64,000 nt of DNA, taken from an uncultured Dehalococcoidia bacterium. GTDB lineage: Bacteria > Chloroflexota > Dehalococcoidia > Lucifugimonadales > UBA3495. A program made the position numbers and the translations under genes. This document shows, piece by piece, positions 37,541-47,597 of the stretch. Every line of letters begins with the position of its first letter. Position 1 is the first letter of the stretch. The stretch is from the NCBI GenBank assembly GCA_951812625.1, contig CATOSP010000002.1, forward strand, positions 656,880 to 720,879. The letters run 5' to 3'. The notes beneath the pieces are model-generated. The model was not told where the DNA came from. It saw only the letters and a program-made list of their open reading frames with translations, and searched no databases.

Positions 37541-37732
37541 TGACTCATCACCTCCATGCAATGGGGCCATGCTGGAACTAGCCACCCGGATTTTACCACA
37601 CGGAGCATGAAGGTCTATGCGTATATCGGGATCGGCCTTGGCGTATGCGTTATGGTAATATTGGCGTCGTTCGGTGTTGGGCATGTAAACGCGGGTCCAT
37701 CCGGTCGGACCATCCAGCCGAGGAGTCCATTG

Positions 37733-38314
37733 ATGAGCCAACGCAGAGGCGACGACTCGCCGCCGGGAACAAGAAACAGCGTAGGCGAGGACCATGATGT
37801 CCTCCTGGTGGAAAGCAAGCTTGTTTCGGAACTCCCGGGGCTTTGGGCCAAGACCGTAACCATCGCCCCGGACCAGATAGGGTTTCTCGCTTCAAAGGGC
37901 GTCATAGTAAAGGAACTCGGCACTGGCGTTACCAGGGTTTGCAAGTCCTTCTTCGGGCTTGTTAGCGGCAGGAAAGAAGTGCGCTTGTTCCGGGTACGCC
38001 CTTTCAAAATGCGCGTCAACTTCGGCGGCTTGGCCCCAGGAGGAACCAGCCCCGACTTGGAAAACCCGAACCCGCGGTCGGTCGCGGTCACCGCCCTGAT
38101 AGCGAACCCATCGCTCCTTTATGCCGCTTTGAATGGGCAGGCCCGACTCCATGCCTCTCAACTCGCGGAAACCATCGCCGTTGCGGTGGGGTCAACCTTG
38201 CAGGAAACCCCGAAGGAAGCCGCGCCTATCGAGGAACTCAACATACCAATTCGCCACGCGATGGCGGAGCGGGGCTTGCAAGTGGACCGCATCGAATTTG
38301 AGGATTTGGACTAA
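37733..38314 (+). CDS. Band-7/SPFH-like protein, tentative
   Basis: 193 residues from ATG 37733, which has GAGGAG eight bases upstream; the open frame reaches 37556 and includes a hydrophobic stretch at about 37615-37690. The segment VTALIANPSLLYAALNG followed by a long helix (LHASQLAETIAVAVGSTL) and a final GLQVDRIEFEDLD resembles the end of SPFH domains. No coiled-coil tail. The last four bases overlap the convergent gene. Function unknown. Confidence 0.55.
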   Translation: MSQRRGDDSPPGTRNSVGEDHDVLLVESKLVSELPGLWAKTVTIAPDQIGFLASKGVIVKELGTGVTRVCKSFFGLVSGRKEVRLFRVRPFKMRVNFGGLAPGGTSPDLENPNPRSVAVTALIANPSLLYAALNGQARLHASQLAETIAVAVGSTLQETPKEAAPIEELNIPIRHAMAERGLQVDRIEFEDLD

Positions 38315-39051
38315 CGCCCGCGTGGTCCCGGTCTTCGCCCGAAGAACTCCCTTGCGTCGTCTGTGACTATCAGTATCGACTCGGCTTGCACTTCGCCGCC
38401 TGTGCCTGCTGCGCCCAATACCCTCACCTGCAACCCTGGGCTCAAGTCATTTAGGGTTGCCTCGGAAAAGCTGACGACACGCGCTTCCGCACCCACCACC
38501 ACGATCACCTGCCCTTGCGATGTCGTGATCGTCACCCGCTCACCATCAGCGCTCTCTATCGTGCCTCCAATACCGGACCCTCCGGTGCTGTCCCGGTCGG
38601 CTGGACCAGATGACCCTTGTCCTTGGCCGCCGCCCTGAGGGCCGGTATTCGCTCCTTCCGGCTGTCCCTGCCGTGACTCTGCCCTGTCGGAAGACGGGCC
38701 TTGCCCAGGACTGGTCGTTCCGGTGTCCGTGCCGCCGTTCGTGCGCGATGGACCCTGAGACCCTGCACGAGCCGTGGGATTTCCCCGGCTTTCGCGGTCC
38801 ACGCCCGGGCCTCCCTGGGGCCGTCGCTGCTCCGAGGAGCCGAATCCCTGGCCTCCTTGGCCTGCACCTCCGTCTCCGGGTTGACCTCCGGACTGTGTTC
38901 CGGTTGGTGGCGCGAGCTGTACGGGACGGTTGGCCTGTTCTGTGTCTCCTCCCTGGGACCTCCCGAGTACCACGCCACCGACGAATGCGCCGCCCAAAGT
39001 CACTCCGAGCACTAGGGCCACGGCCAGCATGGCCAGGAAAGCCTTGGACAT
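38311..39051 (-). CDS. Secreted Gly/Gln-rich protein with C-terminal DUF5666-like domain
   Basis: 246 residues. N-terminal membrane anchor (about 5-30, with GGAFVGGVVLG), a very low-complexity Gly/Gln/Ser/Pro region (about 33-160), and a C-terminal beta domain GGTIESADGERVTITTSQGQVIVVVG that fits the DUF5666 pattern. Probably extracytoplasmic. It is the last gene of the exporter cluster, 28 bp after the permease, and might be an accessory or cargo-binding part. Confidence 0.75.
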   Translation of the reverse strand: MSKAFLAMLAVALVLGVTLGGAFVGGVVLGRSQGGDTEQANRPVQLAPPTGTQSGGQPGDGGAGQGGQGFGSSEQRRPQGGPGVDRESRGNPTARAGSQGPSRTNGGTDTGTTSPGQGPSSDRAESRQGQPEGANTGPQGGGQGQGSSGPADRDSTGGSGIGGTIESADGERVTITTSQGQVIVVVGAEARVVSFSEATLNDLSPGLQVRVLGAAGTGGEVQAESILIVTDDAREFFGRRPGPRGR

Positions 39052-39079
39052 GTGAATATCTCCTTCTGCCCAGTCTCCT

Positions 39080-40327
39080 TTACTCTGACCGGAGCGCCTC
39101 TATCGGATGAAGGCGCGCAGCACGCATGGCGGGGTATATCCCGAAAAACAGGCCGATGCCTGCTGATACGGCCAGGGCCATGACGGCCACCTCACCGCTG
39201 AACACAGTCTGGGTGGGCTGCCCTCCCAGCAGGCTACGCCCGTTCAGCGCCCACGACAGCAGTATACCGGTCAATACGCCCACACCGCCGCCCCCCAGGC
39301 TCAGCAGAGTTGCCTCAGCCACGAACTGAAGAAGAATATCCCGGTGTTTGGCCCCCATGGCCTTTCGGATGCCTATCTCCCGGGTCCGCTCGGTTACCGA
39401 CACCAGCATGATGTTCATGATCCCGATGCCGCCCACCAGCAAGGAGATGCTTGCTATGGCTCCCAGGAAAACCACGAAGGTTCCCGTGGTCTCCTGCAAC
39501 GTTTCGATCGTCTCTTGCTGGCTGGTGATGGAAAAATCGTCCTCACCGGTGATCCGGTGGCGGAGTCGCAGGACCGTAGCCACCTCCCTGATGGCAGAGT
39601 CCATCCGGTCCAGGTCGGCCACCTGGACGTTTATGGTCTGAACATTGAATGCCCCCTGCGCCGTCCGCTGGGAAGAGAGACGGTGATGGGCCGTGGTAAT
39701 CGGGACCAACACCTGGTCGTCGAGCGAGAAGAAGCGGTTGCCGCCCTTGCTCTCTAGCACTCCAATTACCTCGAACTGGCGCCCGTTAATCCTCACGGTT
39801 TGACCTGTAGGCTCCCGATTTCCGAACAGGGTATCCGCCACTTCGGAGCCCAGGACTGCAACCAGGGAAGCCGAGTCGACATGCCCCGGAGTGACAAATT
39901 CCCCGGATGACAGGTCAAAGTTACGCGCCTTCAGGTACTCGGGGGTTACCCCGTAGACTCTGGTGGAAGTGTTTGACCTCCCGGCTACTATCTGGCCCGT
40001 GGTGCTCAACTCCGGCGCGACCGCGGCCACTGACGGCGTGAATACCGGGTCCTGGATTGCAATGGCGTCTTCCATCGTCAGGGTGGATGCGCTGCCCTGG
40101 CCGCCGAATACACCTCCCTGGTTGGACTCGCCGGGGCGCACGAACAGCAGGTTAGTACCCAAAGATTCAATGCGCTGGGTGATGCTCTGCTGCACCCCCT
40201 GGCCGATGGCCATCAAGGTGATGACTGCCGTAATGCCAATCACGATGCCGAGGAGTGTCAGGCCGGCCCGCAGCTTGTTGACCGCCAGGGAGGACAGTGC
40301 AGTTAGGAGTAAAGTAGCAGGGCTCAT
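39080..40327 (-). CDS. MacB-type ABC transporter permease
   Basis: 415 residues with the MacB/FtsX topology: first membrane helix about 20-42 (AGLTLLGIVIGITAVITLMAIGQG), a periplasmic MacB_PCD domain (about 45-265), then three helices at the C-terminus with TREIGIRKAMGAKHRDIL. Such proteins transmit ATPase movement to a periplasmic adaptor rather than forming a channel. The ATPase gene is two bases upstream, the adaptor before that. Confidence 0.93.
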   Translation of the reverse strand: MSPATLLLTALSSLAVNKLRAGLTLLGIVIGITAVITLMAIGQGVQQSITQRIESLGTNLLFVRPGESNQGGVFGGQGSASTLTMEDAIAIQDPVFTPSVAAVAPELSTTGQIVAGRSNTSTRVYGVTPEYLKARNFDLSSGEFVTPGHVDSASLVAVLGSEVADTLFGNREPTGQTVRINGRQFEVIGVLESKGGNRFFSLDDQVLVPITTAHHRLSSQRTAQGAFNVQTINVQVADLDRMDSAIREVATVLRLRHRITGEDDFSITSQQETIETLQETTGTFVVFLGAIASISLLVGGIGIMNIMLVSVTERTREIGIRKAMGAKHRDILLQFVAEATLLSLGGGGVGVLTGILLSWALNGRSLLGGQPTQTVFSGEVAVMALAVSAGIGLFFGIYPAMRAARLHPIEALRSE

Positions 40328-40329
40328 AG

Positions 40330-41067
40330 CTATTCTTCCTGGGGTCCGCCAAACGGATTGGCCCGCCTAGGGTCATCATTGGGTTCGTCCTGGATTACCA
40401 GCCCGTCCCTGGTGACTATGACCCTGCGCGTGGACGCAGCGATATCAGGCTCGTGAGTCACTATGACCACCGTCAGTCCCTCTTCTTCATTTAACTCCTG
40501 CAACAAAGCGACGATTTCCTCACTAGACTGGGAGTCTAGGTTCCCAGTTGGCTCGTCGGCCAGGAGCAGAGAAGGGTTCTTGACCAAGGCCCGCGCGATT
40601 CCCACGCGCTGTTGCTGGCCGCCCGATAGCTCCGGGGGGCGGTGGTGAACCCTGTCTCCCAGCCCCACCCGCTCCAGCGCCTGCTCCGCCAGACGCCTGC
40701 GGTTTCCGCTACTGCCGTAATTTCCGTAGAGCAATGGCAACTCAACGTTTGCCTGCGCTGTGAGCCGGGGCAGCAGGTTATAGGTCTGGAACACGAAGCC
40801 GGTCTTCTGGTTGCGGATCTCTGCTAGGCGCCCATCGCCGAGGTTGCCCACGTCCTCTCCGTCCAATATGAACGCGCCAGAGGAAGGAACGTCCAGGCAC
40901 CCGATTATGTTCATCAGCGTGGACTTTCCCGACCCTGACGGTCCCATTATCGCCACCATCTCGCCGCGGTCGACGGTGAGGGATACTCCCCGGAGGGCGT
41001 GAACATCCACGCTTCCCATGCGGTAGGTCTTGGTTACTTCCCGTAGTTCGATCATACCCACGTCCAT
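40330..41067 (-). CDS. MacB/LolD-type ABC transporter ATP-binding protein
   Basis: 245 residues. Walker [13 protein letters not shown] (39-50), Q loop [13 protein letters not shown], signature [15 protein letters not shown], Walker [15 protein letters not shown] and the switch histidine VIVTHEPD. Sequence style of MacB/LolD exporters. A second ATG five codons in (41055) may be the actual start. Tightly spaced with the permease and adaptor genes. Confidence 0.94.
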   Translation of the reverse strand: MDVGMIELREVTKTYRMGSVDVHALRGVSLTVDRGEMVAIMGPSGSGKSTLMNIIGCLDVPSSGAFILDGEDVGNLGDGRLAEIRNQKTGFVFQTYNLLPRLTAQANVELPLLYGNYGSSGNRRRLAEQALERVGLGDRVHHRPPELSGGQQQRVGIARALVKNPSLLLADEPTGNLDSQSSEEIVALLQELNEEEGLTVVIVTHEPDIAASTRRVIVTRDGLVIQDEPNDDPRRANPFGGPQEE

Positions 41068-41079
41068 AATCTGATAACC

Positions 41080-43899
41080 TTACTGGCGGCTACCCCTTGA
41101 GCCACCGCCTGGCGGCCCTCCCCCTCCGGTTACCCGCCGGAACTGCCGGAAGCTGAACTGGCTGGTCCCCACCTCAGTCGCCTCCATTGCTACCTGATCT
41201 CCTTCTTGCAAACCCTCCTTCACCGATACCCAGAACTCGTCCGACGATCCCAGCACCACAGCCCTATCTTCAAGTGTGCCGCTGCTATTCACCACTCTCA
41301 CCAAGGGTTCGTCGAAGGTGCCATACAAGGCTTGCTGCGGGACTAAAAGGACATCCCGCTCTTCCCGCAATACTATGCTCGCCACTGCGCTCAACCCCTC
41401 GCGCAGCTCCAGCCCGTCTCTTACATCTACGCTGATCGTAATCGGATATGTGACCACACCTTGCTGATTGCGGGCGCCCGGCGAAATCTTTGTCACCGTC
41501 CCTTCTATCGTCTCTCCCGGCAGAGCATCAACGGTCGCCCTTGCTGGGGTACCCAGTCTGATGGACAGCACGTCGATTTCATCCACGATGCCATCAACCT
41601 CTACCACACTGGGGTCCACCACCTCCACGATGTCCGTCCTGGGTTGGACCTCATCGCCCACTTCCACCATCACCTGGGAAACCAACCCGTCGAATGGCGC
41701 CCTTAACACGGCTTGGGTGAGCAGAATGGCAGTTTCCTCCATCGCCTCCCTCGCTGACTCAACCTGCGCTTCCAGCAGTGCAACTGCCACCGGGTCCGGT
41801 CCCTCCCGAAGTTCTTCGAGATACTCGATTGCTGAGTCAAGTTTGGCCTGCGCGAGAACACGCTGTGTCTCCAATAGTTGCAGTTCGTCGGGGTCAGGCT
41901 CGGACAATAACTCGGACAGGTCTTCCCTGGCCTGGGCCAACTTGGCCACCAGACGAGTCTCTTCAGCCTGTGCCGCGGCCACCTCTCTGAGGTCTGGCCC
42001 GTCGGCGAGCCGGGAGACCTCCTGGACCGCCGACTCGAGACTGGCGTGAGCCAGCGCTACCCTTGCTTCTATAGCCGCCAGTTCTCGAGCGTCTGCGCCT
42101 GCTGACAGGGCCGCAAGGATGCCTCGGGCCGTGACCAACCATTCTGTTGCCGTTACATCGGATCTGGGATTCCCGGCCGCCTCGGCCTCGGAGACTATGA
42201 ACTCCCAAACCGATATAGTTTGGGGATCAGCCGGATTCACCAGATCTTCCAGGTCTCGCTGGGCTTCGGTCAACCTGGCCTTGACGGTTTCCGCCTCCGC
42301 CTCCAGCTGTCCCAACCTCACGGAGTCCGGCCCGGCCTCGAGATCCGACCGCTCTGAGGTGGTCTGCGAGTACCTCTGTTCCGCCAGACCCACAACGGCT
42401 TCCAATTGCTTGCGCTTTGCCGCGCCTTCGTCTGTCTCCAGCGACGCGAGAGCCTCTGTGGCCGCCTGGAATTCCGCCCGCGCCAGCTCGACATCTGCTC
42501 GACGCTTCGACGCATCCAGCGGGTCAACTCCTGCCTCCAACTTGGCCAACTCTGCGATAACGTCGTCAAGAGTCTTCTGCGCCAACTCTTCTGCCGATAC
42601 GAGCCGGGTCCAGTCGGAAAGGGCTTCATCTGTCGAGTCTAGTCGTTCCCTGATTGAAGATACCGCGAACTCCAGCTTATGGATGGAAGGCTCAAGCCCG
42701 CCTGTACCAGATTCCTGGGAGAGGAGCAACTGCAACAGCCTGGACTCTGCCTCCATTAACGCGGCTTCCAGTTCCTCCTTCTCACTAATCGGGGTATCGA
42801 TTCGCCTCCGGTTGGACTGTTCGTACCGCTCCAGCGCCATGGTAGCCTGGTCCAGGGACATACGGGCATCGGCAACCGCCTTCCGGGATTCGACGAGGCT
42901 CTTTTCATGGTCGGGTGTAAGATCCTCCAGGGCCTCAATCGCCGTGCCAAGAGTAGCTTCCACGTTTGCCACGGTCTCCCTGGCTTCGGCCACCTGCTGC
43001 CCGTAGGTGGAGTTGAATCCTTCCAGGTCGTTCCGTGCGGTGTCCAGCGCGAGCAAAGCGTCTGCCTCTTCCTGACGAGCCTGTGCCAGCGATTCTCGGT
43101 GCCCGGGGTCAAACTCTGCAACTGCGGCCAATGCTGAGTCTAGAGCGCCCTGCGCGTCCGCAGCGGCTTGCCGTGCTTCGAGGACCCGCAGATCGTATGA
43201 GGTCGCAAATTCTGCCAGATCTTGCCTTGTTTCCTGTAACGTAACCCGGGCGTCGGCCTCTGACTGACGCGCCTCAGCTAACAGGATTTCATGGTCGAGC
43301 TCTAGTCGGGCTAAGGACTCGCGCTCTTTTTGCAAGGTGAGATCCGTGTCCGCCACGAGTTTCCGCTGGGACTCGATCTGTTCCAACGTGTACGGCTCAC
43401 GGGCTTCGTCCAATGCCTCGACTGCATCTTGAAGCGTGACCCGAGCATCGGCGACCTTCTCCGCCGCATCGGCGAGGATGAGAACGTCAACCGATCTCGC
43501 CTCCTCCAGGGCTTCTGCAGCGTTCCGAAGTTCCAACTCAGCCTGGGCCTTCGCTTCCGTGAGCGTTGCGAGAGCTAAGGGGTCCAGACTCGCTAGAGTC
43601 TGCCCCTTGGACACCGTCATCCCTTCTTCCACGAAAAGTTCGGTAACCGTGCCCCCGGTGCCAAAGGCCATAACCGCTCGATTCGAAAAGGCTAGATTAC
43701 CGCTCGTAGACACTTCGTTGACCAAGCTACCGTACCGGATAGGAATAATCTGCTGGTCTTCTTCCAGTGCCACAGGGTCTTCTCCGTTGGCACGGATATA
43801 CCCGCCGTAGGTCGCTCCCGCCGCGGCGAAAAGGACGACGAACAGGACTAGGATTTGCCACAGGGCCAGACTCTTGACGGCGTTCCATATCTTGTCCAT
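41080..43899 (-). CDS. Very large HlyD/MacA-type periplasmic adaptor with repeated coiled coil
   Basis: 939 residues, about twice the usual adaptor. N-terminal membrane helix (14-33), then half of a barrel-sandwich domain (GTVTELFVEEGMTVSKGQTLASLD, 83-106), then roughly 600 residues of coiled coil containing seven 32-33-residue repeats, then the second half (LRAPFDGLVSQVMVEVGDEVQ), a beta-barrel and membrane-proximal domain. The Gly-rich tail ends GGGGPPGGGSRGSRQ. It should link the MacB-type pair to an outer layer or partner. The very long hairpin is its main oddity. Confidence 0.92.
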   Translation of the reverse strand: MDKIWNAVKSLALWQILVLFVVLFAAAGATYGGYIRANGEDPVALEEDQQIIPIRYGSLVNEVSTSGNLAFSNRAVMAFGTGGTVTELFVEEGMTVSKGQTLASLDPLALATLTEAKAQAELELRNAAEALEEARSVDVLILADAAEKVADARVTLQDAVEALDEAREPYTLEQIESQRKLVADTDLTLQKERESLARLELDHEILLAEARQSEADARVTLQETRQDLAEFATSYDLRVLEARQAAADAQGALDSALAAVAEFDPGHRESLAQARQEEADALLALDTARNDLEGFNSTYGQQVAEARETVANVEATLGTAIEALEDLTPDHEKSLVESRKAVADARMSLDQATMALERYEQSNRRRIDTPISEKEELEAALMEAESRLLQLLLSQESGTGGLEPSIHKLEFAVSSIRERLDSTDEALSDWTRLVSAEELAQKTLDDVIAELAKLEAGVDPLDASKRRADVELARAEFQAATEALASLETDEGAAKRKQLEAVVGLAEQRYSQTTSERSDLEAGPDSVRLGQLEAEAETVKARLTEAQRDLEDLVNPADPQTISVWEFIVSEAEAAGNPRSDVTATEWLVTARGILAALSAGADARELAAIEARVALAHASLESAVQEVSRLADGPDLREVAAAQAEETRLVAKLAQAREDLSELLSEPDPDELQLLETQRVLAQAKLDSAIEYLEELREGPDPVAVALLEAQVESAREAMEETAILLTQAVLRAPFDGLVSQVMVEVGDEVQPRTDIVEVVDPSVVEVDGIVDEIDVLSIRLGTPARATVDALPGETIEGTVTKISPGARNQQGVVTYPITISVDVRDGLELREGLSAVASIVLREERDVLLVPQQALYGTFDEPLVRVVNSSGTLEDRAVVLGSSDEFWVSVKEGLQEGDQVAMEATEVGTSQFSFRQFRRVTGGGGPPGGGSRGSRQ
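42781..43455 (-). repeat. Seven tandem 32-33-residue coding repeats
   Basis: Within the adaptor, units start near residues 149, 182, 214, 246, 278, 310 and 342. Each opens with (V/E/A)AD followed by a pattern like ARVTLQ...AL, and most end in a short (E/F/Y)-rich turn. The spacing is 33 then 32 five times, consistent with duplication of one helical segment. Confidence 0.8.
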
Positions 43900-43970
43900 A
43901 GCTCACGGTACTCCTGAATACGATCTTAGCTTGACCCGGTCACATCCCAGAGCCGGATTCTCCTCAAGTG

Positions 43971-45365
43971 TCACGAGCCCCCGGTCAGAGGATCACCAGC
44001 AGCGTGGAGGTCGAAAGATAACGTCGCCCCGCCATGCTCCAGGCTCTCCGCCCAGATTGTCCCGCCGTGCGCTTCTACCAGCCGCCGCGCAATGGTCAAC
44101 CCCAGCCCCACTCCTCCAGTCGCCCGTGAACGAGATGGATCAACCCGGTAAAACCTCTCAAATATCAACGGCAGGTCTTCAGGGGGGATGCCCTCGCCGT
44201 TGTCAGCCACCGAGACCCTCACAGTCCCCGGCGCAGTCAATCCCATACTGAGGGTGACACTGCCGCCCAGCGGCGTGTGCTGCACCGCATTGTCCAACAA
44301 ATTCGAGACAACCTGCTCGATCCGCGTCCGGTCCATCACTGCGAGGACTTGACCTTCCGGTGCCGCGTAGTGCAGGGAGACGCCGCTCGCCTCTGCCCGT
44401 GGGCGTGCCGCGGCCACCGCACTGGCAACTACGTCATTCAGTGCGTCTGTCGCAAGTTCCAGTTGAAGCGCGCCGGCTTCGGCTTGAGCCAGCAGCCTGA
44501 GATCCTCGACGAGGCGGCCCAGGTGGAGGACCTGCCCATGTATCGTGTCGATGGTATCTGGATTGGGTTCCAACAGATCGTCCTTGATCGCTTCCAGGTA
44601 TCCCTGAATGTTGAACAGGGGGGTGCGCAGTTCGTGGGCTACGTCGGCCACCAGGTTCCGACGCTGCGACTCGGCCTCCTGCAGACTGACCGCCATTCTA
44701 TTAAAGGAGTCGGCCAACTCCCTGATTTCCGTAGGGCCGGAACTATCGGCACGGTGTGACAGGTCACCCCGTCCTAAGCGAGATGCTACCGCTCCGAGAG
44801 CCTGGACCGGCGACAGGATTTGACGAGACACCAGTGACACCAGCAGCACGCCGCCAAAACCTGCGGCTAGGCCGGTCCAGATTAGGTAGTTATTGATCGA
44901 AGAGACCAGGTTGGAGACGCTTGGTTCGTCTGGGGTGTCGCTTGGGATGTTGGGGCCAACTTCAATATAGGCGACCTGCTTGCCACCCATTACGATGGGA
45001 GAATCCCGGCCTCCCCGATTCCACCGTCGCCACGGAGGCCCGTGACGGTCGTGGGAGTCGCCGACGATTTTGCCTTCGCTATCACGGACGACTATGCGCC
45101 GCCCCACAAGGGGACCAGATCTCTCCAGGACTCGCTGCAACTCCCGCCCTTCCGGGCTGTTGCCGCTCCGTTCATCTGCATACGCCTTGGAGATCAACCG
45201 CTCAATGCGGTCCTGCCGTACCCTCTCCTGCAGGCGCTCGAAGTTCTCGGCTTCCCGCTCTGCCGCGTTGGCGATATAGAAACTGACGCTGCCTAGTGTC
45301 ACGGCGAGGATCACGCCGAACCCGACCACCAGACGGAACCAAAGGCTGAAAAACCATCTACGCAT
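43971..45365 (-). CDS. HAMP-domain sensor histidine kinase
   Basis: 464 residues. Two membrane helices (about 10-32 and 157-180) flank an extracytoplasmic sensor region; then HAMP, the dimerisation domain with phospho-acceptor His in VADVAHELRTPLFNIQG, and the HATPase with N box SNLLDNAVQHTP, G1 DNGEGIP and G2 GGVGLGLTIARRLV. It overlaps the response regulator gene by eight bases, so the pair is translated together, and lies upstream of the exporter genes it probably controls. Confidence 0.93.
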   Translation of the reverse strand: MRRWFFSLWFRLVVGFGVILAVTLGSVSFYIANAAEREAENFERLQERVRQDRIERLISKAYADERSGNSPEGRELQRVLERSGPLVGRRIVVRDSEGKIVGDSHDRHGPPWRRWNRGGRDSPIVMGGKQVAYIEVGPNIPSDTPDEPSVSNLVSSINNYLIWTGLAAGFGGVLLVSLVSRQILSPVQALGAVASRLGRGDLSHRADSSGPTEIRELADSFNRMAVSLQEAESQRRNLVADVAHELRTPLFNIQGYLEAIKDDLLEPNPDTIDTIHGQVLHLGRLVEDLRLLAQAEAGALQLELATDALNDVVASAVAAARPRAEASGVSLHYAAPEGQVLAVMDRTRIEQVVSNLLDNAVQHTPLGGSVTLSMGLTAPGTVRVSVADNGEGIPPEDLPLIFERFYRVDPSRSRATGGVGLGLTIARRLVEAHGGTIWAESLEHGGATLSFDLHAAGDPLTGGS

Positions 45366-46053
45366 CGCCGAGCCTGTAACCTACCCCGTAGACCGTTTGG
45401 ATGTAGCTGCGGTCCTTCGCCGCAGCGTCAAGTTTCCGTCTCAGACTGTACACGTGCGAGTCAACAGTACGGTCAAACCCATCGAAGTCGTAGCCGAATA
45501 CCCGGTCGATAATCTGGTCTCTGGTGAAGGTTTTCCGGGGTTCCCGGAGGAGCAGAGTCAGCAGACGGAACTCAGTAGGAGTCAGTTTCAATGGTGTCCC
45601 CTGAACCGACACAGAACGCATCTGAGTGTCCAGCAAAATATCATCGAAGCTGAGGGTCACTGGCCCGGGTTCCGCGGCATCCTGTGTCGTTCTGCGCAGC
45701 ACAGCCCGGACTCGTGCTGCCAGTTCCCGGAGGCTGAACGGCTTCGTCAGGTAATCGTCGGCGCCCAGTTCAAGCCCGGCCACCCGGTCTTCCTCCTCCA
45801 CTCTGGCGGTGAGCATCACAATAGGCACGTCCGACTCTTGCCTCACGGTACGGCAGACTTGTAGCCCGTCCATGCCAGGAAGCATTAGGTCCAGGATCAC
45901 CAGATCTGGCCTGCCCTCTCGGAACACCTGGAGGCCGGATAGTCCATCCAAAGCCGTCAACACAGAATGGCCGTCACGCTGCAAGTACAGGCGCACAACT
46001 TCAATTGTGTGCGGATCATCTTCGATTACTAGAACCGTTCTGCCCACTCTCAA
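45358..46053 (-). CDS. OmpR/PhoB-family response regulator
   Basis: 231 residues. Receiver domain with phospho-accepting Asp in LVILDLMLPGMDG and Lys in YLTKPFSL; C-terminal winged helix with LKLTPTEFRLLTLLL, TRDQIIDRVFGYDFDGFDRTVDSHVYSLRRKL and QTVYGVGYRL. First gene of the two-component/exporter set. Confidence 0.95.
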   Translation of the reverse strand: MRVGRTVLVIEDDPHTIEVVRLYLQRDGHSVLTALDGLSGLQVFREGRPDLVILDLMLPGMDGLQVCRTVRQESDVPIVMLTARVEEEDRVAGLELGADDYLTKPFSLRELAARVRAVLRRTTQDAAEPGPVTLSFDDILLDTQMRSVSVQGTPLKLTPTEFRLLTLLLREPRKTFTRDQIIDRVFGYDFDGFDRTVDSHVYSLRRKLDAAAKDRSYIQTVYGVGYRLGDA

Positions 46054-46157
46054 ATCTCCTTTTGCTCAGTACTCACCCGGCGATGCCTTGGTTGAGCGTC
46101 ACGGGAATGAATGGGTACCAGACACTGAGATTGGAGTCTGCGGAACCAATAGACGCG

Positions 46158-46190
46158 GGCCCCATCCTTGGTCACCAGAGGGATGGGGCC
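46158..46190. terminator. Perfect 10-bp hairpin between regulator and secreted-protein genes
   Basis: GGCCCCATCC (46158-46167) pairs with GGATGGGGCC (46181-46190) across a 13-nt loop. It lies downstream of the minus-strand secreted protein gene and upstream of the response regulator, the right place to end transcription of the former. No T tract. Confidence 0.45.
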
Positions 46191-46215
46191 GCGGACTGGC
46201 CGTTGCTTGCACTAC

Positions 46216-46734
46216 CTACGAAGACTCACCTGATGGGGTTGGCGTGGGGCCAGCGGGAGTCATTTGACCCTTTGCTCCTCCGAACCGACCGTGTCGACCC
46301 CTTCTGGGGCCGTCCCACCCGTCCCCGTGGCCTCCGAAACGGCCACGATTGAAGGAGTGCCTTCCCCGTTTCCCTTCACCATACTTCCTGACAATGCTGT
46401 CTGGCCTATCCTGGAACCAGGTGTATCGAGCATCGGCTTCCTCTTGAGTCAGCTTTCCGGCCTCTACGATCTGATCCAATCGGCTCTTGTACGCCTCGTC
46501 TTCCTGGTCCCTTCTGGCCTCTGCAAACGCCTCCTGCACCGTGGCAGACTCCAGATCCAAAATCGCCGCCACACGGTCAGCGAATGTAGTCGCCTCCTCG
46601 GTAGTCGGGGTGGGGGCGGGAGTGGGTGTTGCGGTAGTGCTGGTCCCTCCGTCCTGAGCCATGACCACACCCACGGTCAAGCCCAACGCCAACAGTCCTG
46701 CGGCAACCAATATCGCAATCGTGCGCTTTCTCAA
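46216..46734 (-). CDS. Secreted helical protein with basic Gly/Arg-rich tail
   Basis: 172 residues. Signal peptide (1-26, cleaving near VMAQDG), a Thr/Pro linker, then a helical domain (about 50-110: FADRVAAILDLESATVQEAF, LDQIVEAGKLTQEEADARYTWFQDRP) of the small repeat type common in Chloroflexi secreted proteins, and a Gly/Arg/His-rich tail that might bind metal or polyanions. Co-directional with and upstream of the two-component system. Function unknown. Confidence 0.72.
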   Translation of the reverse strand: MRKRTIAILVAAGLLALGLTVGVVMAQDGGTSTTATPTPAPTPTTEEATTFADRVAAILDLESATVQEAFAEARRDQEDEAYKSRLDQIVEAGKLTQEEADARYTWFQDRPDSIVRKYGEGKRGRHSFNRGRFGGHGDGWDGPRRGRHGRFGGAKGQMTPAGPTPTPSGESS

Positions 46735-46846
46735 GGGTTTTACCTCCCAGTCACGTGATGTTGTCCTTCCATATGCGCATCGGTGACGACTTAGATACTA
46801 GAGCATGACTGTCGAGAAAATTTGAAGAGTCCGGCAAATTTTCGAT

Positions 46847-47338
46847 TCACTCCCCGTCCTGCCTGAGTTGCTCCATCACCAGCACGTCGGTGGGAAAGGC
46901 CAACGGGTCAGGGAGATGATCCAACGGGAAGTAGTCGACCATGTCAAGATCGTCCCCAGCCTGCAATTCCCCGCCGGTGCGGACGCCGCGGAACCAGATA
47001 CCCACTGTCAACGTCCTCGGGTCGTGAAAGTTGGAATGCACTGTATAGACGGAAACTAGTTCTACCTCCAGGCCAGTCTCTTCTAGGAATTCGCGTCGCG
47101 CTGCGCAGCGAATGTCCTCGCCCCATTCGACGTGACCGCATGGGATGCACCACGCTCCTTTGTACCTGCCCCGCGAGCGGCGCCCCATAAGAATGTGCCC
47201 ATTCTCGAGAATGATCACGGCGACGCCAGCGGTGGGGTTGCGAAAGTAGATAAAGCCACAGTCCTCGCATACCTGCCGCCTGCCCGGCGTCCGCAACCGG
47301 CCACCACACCTGGGACAAAAATGGAAAGGACTCACCAT
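46847..47338 (-). CDS. NUDIX hydrolase with N-terminal zinc ribbon
   Basis: 163 residues. Zinc ribbon FCPRCGGRL...[10 protein letters not shown] (8-31), then a NUDIX fold whose box reads [23 protein letters not shown] split as G-x5-E-x7-REFxEExG, all catalytic glutamates present. Hydrolyses nucleoside diphosphate-linked compounds; the ribbon plus NUDIX arrangement recalls NudC-like and ADP-ribose pyrophosphatases. Last chromosomal protein gene before tRNA-Val. Confidence 0.92.
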   Translation of the reverse strand: MVSPFHFCPRCGGRLRTPGRRQVCEDCGFIYFRNPTAGVAVIILENGHILMGRRSRGRYKGAWCIPCGHVEWGEDIRCAARREFLEETGLEVELVSVYTVHSNFHDPRTLTVGIWFRGVRTGGELQAGDDLDMVDYFPLDHLPDPLAFPTDVLVMEQLRQDGE

Positions 47339-47597
47339 AGCCTCCAGAACCGAATACGCCGGGACACGGCGATTCCCAAGTATCTGCCACCCCGGATATT
47401 GCTCATTCTAAACCAGCCCTACTCACCACGGCACGCCGCCACGATGTCACGTGGCGTTGACGCTCCCAGTTTGAGGTGATTCAATAGGGTGGCAACAGTA
47501 CGGGGCTACCTCAATCGGAGGCGGTCTGACCAGAATTTGGCGGTCTTCCGGGCTGTTGATCCGTTGCCATCCCCGTAGGGATGGTTGGCTTTGCAGA

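Noticed and set aside
42119..43006. 295-codon Ser/Ala-rich plus-strand frame
   Set aside because: Antisense to the repeat region of the adaptor; repetitive Ser/Arg composition follows from that region.
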